Assembly: GCA_037833965.1 (NCBI GenBank)
Contig: AP031351.1
Coordinates: 4,352,501 to 4,416,500, forward strand
Source: Marchantia polymorpha subsp. ruderalis
Taxonomy: Eukaryota; Streptophyta; Marchantiopsida; Marchantiales; Marchantiaceae
DNA length: 64,000 bases
Reading direction: 5' to 3'
This document shows, piece after piece, positions 13,692 through 21,964 of the stretch. The position numbers and the translations under genes were made by a program. The notes below the pieces were generated by a model. That model ran no database searches. It had not been told where the DNA came from and was given only the letters and a program-made list of their open reading frames with translations. How positions within the stretch are numbered: position 1 is the stretch's first letter; every line of letters begins with the position of its first letter.

Positions 13692-15886
13692 ACAAGAGCT
13701 GGGACATCGACTCGTAATAAATGTGGCTCCTTATCGTCGGAGTTTTCTCCTCAGACCGTGTCCACAAGAAGACGACCTGTGCAGTCTCGGATGTGTATAG
13801 ACAACTGAGCAATTCTGCTCCTGTGGAGGCACACACATTCGAAGTCCAATTCAAAGCATGAGATTCTCTACAGAGACCTTGCCCGTTACAAAAGCTAAGA
13901 GGCGCCTCAGGACACGTACCGTCCTTCTCTTGAGCTCACGTCGAGCTACGAAGGGCGGCTACGTGCACGGTCCCATCTGCGAAGTAGGACTGGCGAGAGA
14001 GATGGAGAGAGAGCACGAAGCAGAGAACTCGAGGAGCGAGAGGGCGACGTTCTAGAAAGGAAGAGAGTGCGCCATAGGACAGTTCGATAAAGCTAATGTA
14101 CTTCTAGCTAACTCGTAATATAGTTGGTCGGTGTGGTCGGTGCAGAAGAAGAATCACTCAACCCTTGGGCTCCTGATCGGCGCGGCCAAGCTTATAAGGA
14201 AAATGAATCAAGGGAAGGAAGCAAGGAAGAACTGAATGGCGAACGAGTGCCAAACGCATTGCCAGGAAAGCGATGCGACTAGAGAGTGAGTGAGAGGTAA
14301 AGCGAGATGGACACGGACGTGAACTACAGTCCTGGACTGATTGACACACACATCACGTTGGATATGATAGAGAGACAGTCCTCTACTCTCACGTAACGAT
14401 GAAAATCGTCATGGAAGAAAACACTCGAGCAGCAGCACCCTGAATGTAAACACGAACAACTCCTGTGCATTCGATTCCGGAATGCGGCAATTTTCCCGGA
14501 GATCGCTGATTTGGAGGAGAAAAGGGAAACGTTGTTGGCAGTGGAGTGGGCGGGCACGGAAGATAAAAAATGCCTTGCTGCATCGGATGCTCTCCGACAT
14601 CTACCACGGCCGAGTTGACATGGGATGGATCCAAAAATCATCCACACGTCCGTCTATCTCATGAAACTCTCCGCGGCTCCGTCGTCGCCCGATCTTTTTC
14701 TTCCTCCTCGACGTCCAGCATCAAATCCACCGAACGATCAAACCATCACTCACTCGATCATTCAGTCCGTTCGTCGAATCGTGTCCTCCCCTTTGCTTCG
14801 CTTCGCTTCCCTTGTCCTCCTCCTCCTCCTCCTCACCCTCCGATTTGTCCTTTTCTTCTTCTCCTCCTCCTGCTCCTCCTTCTCTTGTGCTTCTTCGGCC
14901 GAGAGAGGCCCCCTCCCTCTCTGTGCGCCTACTGCTGGACGCCATAGCCAGGCGAGGCTCTTCAAGGCGAGAGGCGCAGCGGCAGCAGCGCTGCCTTGTG
15001 GGGGACCACGGGCGGCCCTCCCTTTGGCGACCGCGCCTCGTCAGTCCCACAAGCTGCCAGGGCTCGCTTTCAAATATTTTCTATTCTTCGCCATTGCTTC
15101 CCCAGCTTGCTGGAGACGGAGATCGCCAGTTTTTGACCTGCTTCCGCACGTTGACTTGCCCGCCCGCCCGACCGGGCAGCTCGACCAGGTCTTCCTCTTT
15201 CGCAAACGCAATCCGCACGTCTTGTCGGATGACAAGGATCTGCTCGGTTAGAATCAGGCCCACCGGGTTCCCCAGTTTACAGTTTGCCCATAAACTGTGG
15301 CCTCCGACTGTACGAGGTAATAAATTTCCGGAAAGTCAGGCAGGAACCAAAGGCTCCGCTTTATTCATCTGACCTGTAATAAAGCCTTGTCTGATCTGCT
15401 TCGCAATGATTCGAACTGTGGTACATGGACTTTTTCCTATTTCGGGCTTCCGGGACCAAATTCCTCTGCCCGCTGGAGACGCAGTGGCCCTACTCAACTG
15501 CCGTCGTCAGAGCCAAACTGCGACGTCTTGAGGTCCTGCCTACGTTTCATTACGCTCGCACCTACACTTCGGTGTCTTCGACGGCGGTCATTGGGCTGAA
15601 GGGCTTTGCATTGATGACCGCCTGGACGAGACCGAAACTGGTGGCTCTTCCTCTATATAGTCTCTACCGCACTCGGCGTTGTGAATCGTGACCAAGTAGT
15701 AGATGCGTAAGCGCCGTTCCTTTTTGCTACACTGTTTGGTACGCATTAAGTATGGGCACTTAGCTATGGACCGCTGCTTACAAATGCTTGTGAGTGCGGT
15801 AGAGACTAGCTAGTATGATTTGCACTAAAGGTATATTTCTCTCCATAATGTTATTTGAAGGGTTTTTCCTTTTAATAGAACAAGAG

Positions 15887-15963
15887 TTAGTGTGGAATAC
15901 TCATACTCATGGTTAGTGTGGAATACTCATACTCATGTTTAGTGTGGAATACTCATACTCATC
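15887..15963. repeat. 26-bp tandem repeat, three copies
   Basis: A unit beginning TTAGTGTGGAATACTCATAC starts at 15887, 15913 and 15939, which is an exact 26-bp spacing. The three copies are nearly identical, and the unit itself contains a short internal repeat (ACTCAT twice). The tract lies about 335 bp before the left end of the Mutator-like element. Confidence 0.85.
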
Positions 15964-16288
15964 CCTAAGTAAGCTTAGGGATTCTGACTTCTTATAGTGA
16001 CTTGATATAATTTACGTAATTGAAAATGATAGGGGATAGCAGAAATGAAGTAGAGAGAAGATAAAATAATCTACAGCATACTATATCTGATAATAATAAA
16101 ATTTTAAAAAGAAGATTAGAAAAGATCAAAAAATAATAGTATATACTCTTTACCACCTCATTCTTTATATGTTACTTTCAATATCATAAGTTTTTTTAAT
16201 GGAATCAAAACATATTGCAAATCGATAATACATGGCCAATCATGATAGCTGCATATCTTACTCTCCAAGATGAAGTTTATTCAAAACA

Positions 16289-16297
16289 AACTTTTAG
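16289..16297. repeat. Left target-site duplication of the Mutator-like element
   Basis: AACTTTTAG directly precedes the left terminal inverted repeat and matches AACTTTTAT at 18957-18965 in 8 of 9 bases. A 9-bp duplication is the usual footprint of Mutator-like transposition. Confidence 0.7.
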
Positions 16298-16471
16298 TGA
16301 AATGTTAGATTGATCCATCTCTTTACTAAATCTACCCATCACGTGACTTTTTTTTTACGCGTCGCCGGTCGATTTAACGTTAACATAACAAACTTACTGT
16401 TAAATTTAACTGTTATCTGCTCATCAAGAAGTCTCCCTTTGAGCGTGTGATATGTGAAATCACTTTGGACG
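16298..16471 (+). repeat. Left terminal inverted repeat of the MULE
   Basis: Aligned by eye, this matches the reverse complement of 18783-18956 along its whole length with scattered mismatches and small gaps. Shared blocks include CATCTCTTTACTAAAT, a poly-T run before the CG-rich centre, TAACATAACAAACTTACTGTT and CTGTTATCTGCTCATCAAGA. The inner end of the repeat encodes the start of the H3-like frame. Confidence 0.85.
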
Positions 16472-16668
16472 CCTTGGGGCGTGTCGGTTTTCGATTTCAA
16501 GCTTTTGACATACAAGCTCTTCAAGAAGCTGCTAAGATGTACATGGTACCTCTGTTTGAAGACAAGAACTTGGCAGCTATTCAAAGAAATCGGATTACTA
16601 TTCAACCAAAGGATATGCCTTTGGTAGGTAAGATTAGGATGAAAAATGATAACTCTGTAATGTAGACT
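16417..16668 (+). pseudogene. Histone H3-fold fragment carried by the MULE
   Basis: The plus-strand frame from 16417 to the stop at 16666-16668 (83 codons) reads like the C-terminal two thirds of histone H3, from the end of helix 1 to the end of helix 3. Recognisable pieces in order are LLIKKSPFERVICEI (H3 ELLIRKLPFQRLVREI), FRFQ, ALQEAAKMYMVPLFED, NLAAI and RITIQPKDMPLVGKIR. The N-terminal tail and the start of helix 1 are absent, and the upstream frame is closed by a stop at 16381. The first ATG (16447) lies inside the fold, so a complete histone cannot be made without an unseen upstream exon. Loop 1 is two residues longer than in canonical H3. The first 55 bases lie within the terminal inverted repeat. 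The H3 relation is clear; whether it was captured from a host gene or is a lineage-specific element gene is inference. Confidence 0.75.
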
Positions 16669-16849
16669 ATGTAACTACAATACTATACTATTGTTGAGAT
16701 GAGAATACATGATGTTGAGGAGATGTAAGCGCATTGTATATTGTATGTCTACAGTTTCTACATTGTCTTGTGCGCGCATGAGACGATTCTACCAATTCAA
16801 ACTAAAACGGATGTCGTTGTGTCGAAGAATCGTTATTGCCGAAGCTAAT

Positions 16850-18684
16850 CTAAGTTGCAGATCTATTCTGAGTTTCACTTCCACTTGTGGAACCCAAAGG
16901 ACGCCCGCGAGTTTGTTGTACCAATGGATTTTTGAGCGCCAATCTTTTTGAAGCTAAGTTCAATAGCTGGTTATGCACTTGGCTTTGTTGATGGGGTGCT
17001 AGCAGGCGATAAGTTGCTAGTACATCATCCAAAATCGGCAGCAACAGTTCAAAGTAATACGTGCCACCTTGAATCGCCGTCGTCAACTGTCCAATGTTAA
17101 CCAAGTGCCAGAGAGGATGAAAGTCGTTCATGGAAAGCACCTGATTGACAACCTGCATGTCTCTACTCCGATGCCAGCAGGGTATATCCAATGTCTTCAT
17201 AAAAACATCTGAGCACTCTTGTCCTTCATTGATCGGTGGATTTTGTGCCCGTTGTTACTGTTCAAAAGTCTTGTTGAGCGCAGGCATAGACACACGCCTC
17301 AGCACATTCAAAAAAAAGGTCTGTTGTGTTGAAAATGAATTCGTAATCTTTCAGAGGTGGTATGCGCTTCTATCTCTCTTATCCGATTTTTGAAAGCGTG
17401 TGATAACAGGATTTGAATATCACGTAGATCTTTTGTTGAGGCTTTTATATAAAATTTGACAGATGCATGATGTCCTTCTGCTCGTGAAGTGACGACGTCT
17501 CCAAAGTGTGTATATCGTTTTGTCCACGCGGATACAAATCGCTCCTTGTACGGTATCCAAGTTTGTTGTAAGTACTTCAATAGTTCAGGTAAGGACTCTT
17601 AAGTAGACTGAAGCTGATCCCTGTGCGCTGTGAAGTCTTGCACCGAAAAGTATTTGATCACATTGTTCTAGTGCTGGAAGAATGCAATTCAATCTTCATT
17701 AGGTCCAAAGTATTTCCTACTGTTGGCAACAACACTCTTTTAAATGTGCCAAACGCAATGTAAACGTGCGGACGTCAGAAACGTATACGGTAGTGCATTC
17801 AGCAATGCCTGCTCACGATCGGTGTTGATCGTCAACGGTCTCGATTGTTGATTGAGATTTGCCAGTTGTTGCAAGAACCATTGATATGCTGGTTCCGTCT
17901 CTTCCTTGAGAAATGCGACCGCAATCGTAAACGATGTGTTGAAATTGGTAATGCTAATTACATGAAACATTGGCATTTTAAAGCGGTTCGTCTTATAAGT
18001 GGAGTTCATAACCATTGTGTATGGATACTTGCGCAGAAGTTGAACGCATCCAGGATGAGCGAAGAACATGTGTGTGAGACGATCCTCAACATCAGTACGA
18101 TATTCAAACAAATAATCGGCTTCTCAAAGGGCGTCCATGATAGCAACAATAGGTGGACGACCTTGTAGATCAGCTTGACGAATGCTAACTTGTTTGTTAT
18201 AGATTGTGCGCGCCGTCGCAATCGTGTCATGGTCCGCTTGATATAGAGCTATCAGAATGTTTTTCGGTGCAATGCTAGTAGATATCATTTGTCTTGGCAT
18301 TGCTCGTTATGCAAGTTGAAGGCGGCGAGCGGCAGGATAACCACTGATGTCGATTGAAGACTCATGGTTGTGCTCAACATTCCGTACCGAAAGATGTTAG
18401 CGTCTGTCAACTTGTAGCAGTCGTCCATATAGTAGAAAGGTACATCCAACCAATCGAATAGCAGTATTGCGACGTTGCTGTGATTCATCTTCTTCAGCAG
18501 TAGGTTGTGTGGGTGTAGTACCACCACGATCGCACTTGAGAGTCACTTTGTTGTTATCAAACCGACGTTTGACAACAACGTACCCTTGGTTGTGTGCAAA
18601 GGTTTGCACATTTCGCATCATCTCTTCCAAAGAATTGTAGTATGCTTCAGGTGGCGATAACATTATGCAAGTATCGTCTTCCAC
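16850..18684 (-). pseudogene. MULE transposase, frameshifted
   Basis: Minus-strand pieces in three frames together follow a MULE/FAR1-type transposase. At 18684-18397 an N-terminal region holds a KCDRGG segment, as in the FAR1-like zinc-finger domain. At 18527-18285 and 18230-18006 a linker continues in another frame. At 18111-17740 the catalytic domain has STYKTNRFKMPMFHV and, further on, the INTDREQALLNAL block followed by LHCVWHI. At 17580-17308 comes the SRAEGHHASVKFYIKASTKDL segment, and at 17200-16850 a C-terminal tail. At least three frame changes are needed. The first catalytic position, normally Asp in a D-C/S-TYKTN context, reads Asn here (MVMNSTYKTN). Both points argue that this copy is inactive. 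Confidence 0.8.
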
Positions 18685-18782
18685 ACCAAAAGTTGACTTG
18701 TTTGGAAGCAGAGCAACTAAAAACGTGCTTGTAAATGATACTGATTGTTTTTTGTAGAGAGAGACTGATTGATTGATTGACT

Positions 18783-18956
18783 GTCGAAAGTGATTTCACG
18801 TACCACACACTAAAAGGGAGCCTTCTTGATGAGCAGATAACAGTTAATATAACAGTAAGTTTGTTATGTTATTGTTAAATCGAACGGCGATGGGTTAAAA
18901 AAAAAGTCATGTGATGGATCAATTTAGTAAAGAGATGTATCGATTTAACATTTCCC
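18783..18956 (-). repeat. Right terminal inverted repeat of the MULE
   Basis: This is the reverse complement of the left repeat. Read on the minus strand, it also encodes the H3-like start LLIKKAPF, then a TAG stop, then CVVREITFD. The H3 similarity is therefore present in both terminal repeats but interrupted in this one. Confidence 0.85.
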
Positions 18957-18965
18957 AACTTTTAT
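18957..18965. repeat. Right target-site duplication of the Mutator-like element
   Basis: AACTTTTAT follows the right terminal repeat directly and pairs with 16289-16297 with a single mismatch at the last base. Confidence 0.7.
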
Positions 18966-19549
18966 AGTCATATCTTCATTGTTTGAACCTCTCTTCCTAC
19001 TAGATGATAGGCGTATGGATGATGTCAACATGATAATTTGGTAATAAGATCAATCAACTTTGGATCATACAGAGTCTAAATCTCACTCAAAAACTGAGTA
19101 TCTTGATGAAAATACTATACTGATGCATCAACACGAATGAATCGATATGAAATTTATAAATTCATATTTTTATCCAAAAAAATAATCAAAAAATAACAAT
19201 AATGTATCATTTATCAACTATATATATATATACTTAAAACAAAGGGAAAACGAATTTTTTTTGAGAACATCATTTAAAATTTTATTAAATTAATCATTTC
19301 ATAATTAATTTATCAACATAATTCTTTGTATCAGAATGTTTTACTCAGAAAATTCATAGATGGATGTTTTGTTATATATTATCACTATTCATGTAATTTA
19401 TGCTTGAATTTGACACAATGTTAGAAATTTATAAAATGAGAAAATTTATTTAATTTTTTTGAAAGATTTAATTTTTTTGCATGAAATTTTTTTATAATCA
19501 TAGAATTAGAAAAAGCAGAGGAATAATTATCATATTTTACATGCTTATA
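18966..19549. other. AT-rich spacer between two transposons
   Basis: About 580 bases of AT-rich DNA with a short TA repeat near 19222-19234. I see no gene, no RNA and no further element terminus. Confidence 0.6.
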
Positions 19550-19557
19550 ATGATGAC
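19550..19557. repeat. Left 8-bp target-site duplication of the hAT element
   Basis: ATGATGAC here is identical to 21957-21964. An 8-bp duplication is diagnostic of hAT-superfamily insertion. Confidence 0.9.
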
Positions 19558-19640
19558 CAGCCCTCTTTAAATTAGGCAATTCAAAAATAAATGCCTAATT
19601 TGCCTATTCCCAGGAACGACAAATGCCTAAATTACGCGAC
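19558..19640. repeat. Left hAT terminus and subterminal GCCTAA motifs
   Basis: After the terminal repeat the motif GCCTAA or its complement TTAGGC occurs about three times, with a further near-copy (GCCTAT). Such clustered subterminal motifs are typical transposase-binding sites in hAT elements. Confidence 0.7.
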
Positions 19641-19726
19641 GGTTAATTGATGCTTAAAAGCGCTCCAAGCGGAGCGTTGTGCCTCTATTTCGCGTTTCGT
19701 AACTACCACATCGTTCGTAACAAAGG

Positions 19727-19965
19727 ATGACACCTGCGTCAAAGCGCGGCAAGGCTCCCGCTCCGAGAGACACTTCATACAACCCGAAGCACACTCTTGA
19801 GTACGGTTTGAAAGTCGTCAGCAAGGACGCGAAAACAGGTAAGATCGACCTGGTCGCCTGCCGGCTTTGCATTGCGTATGGTGTCGAAGAGAAGATTGGT
19901 GCCAAACGACAGAAGACGAGCTGGATGTACGACGATGATGTCCAGCAGGCATTGCTTCATAGTGA
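19727..19965 (+). pseudogene. hAT transposase, N-terminal BED-like zinc-finger part
   Basis: The plus-strand frame starts with an ATG at 19727 (MTPASKRGKAPAPRD) and includes ACRLCIAYGVEEK, the CxxC half of a BED-type zinc finger, followed by TSWMYDDDVQQALLH. In related proteins this runs directly into an NYRSHLxxQHP segment that supplies the second half of the finger. That segment is found instead on the minus strand near 20995, so the frame here is cut off by the inversion and ends at a stop a few codons later. Confidence 0.75.
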
Positions 19966-21000
19966 GCGATGAACTCGTGGCGATGATCGGTCAGCCACAA
20001 TGTCGCAGAGCTCATCGCATGCCAACGGGTCGTGGAAGTTTTAGGGCATACAGATCCCATTTCAGCAACCAGCGTCAGTTGGCGGCGCAGATGAGAGATC
20101 ATCGCGACTGACGTTGCTAGCCACTTTCCACCGTCGAGTTTCGTGTAAACCACCTGCAGTGGTATGTCGAGTTGATGGAGCAGGCACCACACGCGATGAA
20201 ACCCGCCGTGCGCAACTTGCTGTAGACGAGTGATAACGCCAGATATCGCACCGGTCATGTTGGGCGCGCCGTCAGACGATGCGCCAATCAATTTGTGCCT
20301 CCAATCCGGGCACAGCACATCGAAGAGTTTGCACAGCATGTTGAACTGCGCCTCGCCGGTGTGCGAACCGAAGAACGGCACTGAGATGACATGCAAATTA
20401 GACAGTCGTCGCTACCAGACAAATCGAACGCGAATGTCGACGTACGACGTCCCTTGGCAAGTTGATGCGTCCAAAGCGATCGAAAATGCCCAGACACGAC
20501 GAAGAATATTCGCGACAATCTGCAAATTGGTAGCGCACCGTACGCGGATGAAAGTGGCGACCTTCGATTGATTCATGCCGCCGCGTTTGCTGACACTGGC
20601 CTCTTTCTTGGCCGCTTGCAAAGCCAGCGCCGTCTGTTTCATGCTGATGCCAATGCCGACGTACTTGACTGCGAGGTTGTACGCCATCGGTGTTTTGATT
20701 GTGACTGTGTAATCGTTAGTCTGCTCATCAAGAGTGAATATGCGCATTGCATTGTCAAATGTCAACCCGTCAATGTCGTCGGGATCCCACAGCATCTCAC
20801 CGATGATCACTTCAACGATCAACTTGTCGAGGCGATACATAATGTGGTCGCGCTCCAGATCCATATGCGAAATGATTGTGTTGACGAACGGCACAGCCAC
20901 ATCGAAGAACAGCGCCTTGTCGGCGTTGCTCTTCCTTTGATACGCCTCCCACATCTGGGGGTGCTGCCCAGTGAGGTGCGAGCGATAGTTCTCAAGGCGG
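19965..21000 (-). pseudogene. hAT transposase, middle (catalytic) part, inverted
   Basis: Read on the minus strand from about 21000 to 19965, this segment begins FRLENYRSHLTGQHPQMWEAYQ, shortened here to its key residues: NYRSH and QHP complete the BED finger. It continues through the first catalytic region (SIALDAST), then SVPFFGSHTGEAQFNML and the second catalytic region (GASSDGAPNMTGAISGV), and ends around TRWHAM and HEFIAHY. One in-frame TAG at 20409-20411 interrupts an otherwise continuous frame. The order of motifs is that of a normal hAT transposase, but the strand is opposite to the N- and C-terminal parts. Confidence 0.75.
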
Positions 21001-21836
21001 AATTGAGGACCTCGGTGACGGCGACAATCACCGGCCATATCCACAAAGCGGTCATGCGCATGCAGGGACACCGATTGACGCTCAACCAGCAGCAAGCAAT
21101 AGTTGAGCAGCTTACCGTTGAACTCATGCTCATGGTCGGAGTTGACGAGCACTTTGACGGATTTCACTAAGTCGATGACAACGATAAAGTTTTTGTTCGC
21201 GATGATTTCACGGTGCTGTATGATGACGTGGCGGAATTCATCGACAATCTGGGCCACTTCGAAATGGTGGCGCTCGCCAAGCTCGATACGGCCGCGAGAT
21301 TGGAGCTGATCGACAACGTCGCCAGTTTGGTCGTCGAGATTGTTCTGGGCTTTATCGAATGCTACGCCCTTCGGAACAGCCGTAACGAAGTTAGCGAGCT
21401 ACTGGCGCCACCGACACACCCATCGGAACTCATTAAGCTCAAGGGCCGAGACATTGCATTGCTTGTAGCGGCGCAAAAGGACAGACTGGATGCATCATGG
21501 ACACCGTCTGATATTGACAAAATTGGATCGCAATTCACAGCGCTCTGCGCGGCATATCGCAGTAATGACACGACGCAAGCAGCCATCAACGCTCACGACC
21601 TTAGTTCTGACTTCGACGCTGCATGGAGCGCACCTACATTGGATGATCAATTCGGCCACCTCGCGCGGTTCATTGGCGGCCTGGCCACGCCATTTCCTAA
21701 CACTGCTCCCGTTGAAAGCGACTTTTCTATTTTGAAATTTCGCAAAGATGCGTTCAACAAGTCCTTGACAGATTTTTCGCTTGAGGCCTTCCTGCAATGC
21801 AAGCAGTACGAGCAGCTGCAACGCTTGAAGCAGTAA
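21000..21836 (+). pseudogene. hAT transposase, C-terminal part with dimerisation region
   Basis: The plus-strand frame runs from about 21000 to the stop at 21834-21836. It is one frame with a single in-frame TAA at about 21168-21170. It carries HIHKAVMRMQGHRLTLNQQQ, then LYDDVAEFIDNLGHFEMVAL, and close to the end the hAT C-terminal block PVESDFSILKFRKDAFN followed by SLTDFSLEAFLQCKQ. Joined to the N-terminal and the re-inverted middle part, the protein would be about 700 residues, normal for hAT transposases. I describe the order only; this copy cannot make that protein. Confidence 0.75.
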
Positions 21837-21859
21837 ACTACATCTGGCGAGCCTGTTTA

Positions 21860-21956
21860 AAGCTGTATGCCTAACTGGCCTAATTCTATTTCAATTTGGT
21901 GCCTAATCTCGTTTATATTAGGCAATATAGGCCAACGCCTAAATTAAAGAGGCCTG
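21860..21956. repeat. Right hAT terminus and subterminal GCCTAA motifs
   Basis: GCCTAA or TTAGGC occurs five times in about 90 bp before the right end, in both orientations. It mirrors the left end in content but not in exact spacing. Confidence 0.7.
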
Positions 21957-21964
21957 ATGATGAC
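21957..21964. repeat. Right 8-bp target-site duplication of the hAT element
   Basis: ATGATGAC, identical to the copy at 19550-19557. Confidence 0.9.

Larger units (their letters stand above)
13692..16297. other. GC-rich upstream region with TCC-rich tract, no gene recognised
   Basis: This region lies upstream of the minus-strand glycosyltransferase. It contains a TCC/CT-rich tract around 14806-14890 and overlapping low-complexity open frames (14625-15251 and 14812-15372 plus, Ser/Pro/Leu-rich; 14721-15050 minus, Arg/Glu-rich). These are three readings of the same simple repeat, so I do not call a gene. From 15700 the DNA becomes AT-rich and holds a 26-bp tandem repeat just before the Mutator-like element. 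Confidence 0.5.
16298..18956. mobile_element. Mutator-like element (MULE) with long terminal inverted repeats
   Basis: The element is 2.66 kb. It is bounded by inverted repeats of about 174 bp (16298-16471 and 18783-18956) and by a near-perfect 9-bp target duplication. Inside are a decayed MULE-type transposase on the minus strand and a histone H3-like frame on the plus strand that starts inside the left terminal repeat. The two genes converge. The transposase is split among several frames, so this copy is not autonomous, but the well-preserved termini and target duplication suggest fairly recent insertion. Confidence 0.85.
19558..21956. mobile_element. hAT-superfamily DNA transposon with an internally inverted transposase gene
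   Basis: The element is 2399 bp and starts with CAG and ends with CTG. Its imperfect inverted ends are CAGCCCTCTTTAAATTAGGC on the left against CAGGCCTCTTTAATTTAGGC on the right, with a perfect 8-bp target duplication outside. The subterminal regions carry several copies of GCCTAA in both orientations. Inside, three pieces of one hAT transposase are present, but the middle piece is on the opposite strand from the outer two. The GC content is much higher than the flanks, which marks it as foreign to its AT-rich surroundings. Confidence 0.9.

Noticed and set aside
14625..15372. Long Ser/Pro/Leu-rich frames (208 and 186 codons)
   Set aside because: They are alternative readings of the same TCC-rich tract, with a third frame open on the other strand; no domain is visible.
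16339..16605. 88-codon minus-strand frame over the left MULE end
   Set aside because: It is the antisense shadow of the H3-like frame and terminal repeat.
16447..16665. Calling the H3-like frame a functional CENH3 gene
   Set aside because: The N-terminal tail and start of helix 1 are missing, the upstream frame is closed, and the residue after FRF is the canonical Gln. Only the loop length resembles CENH3.
20568..21170. 200-codon plus-strand frame inside the hAT element
   Set aside because: Its first two thirds are antisense to the inverted catalytic part. Only the end after about 21000 is real C-terminal transposase sequence, so it is a hybrid frame made by the inversion.
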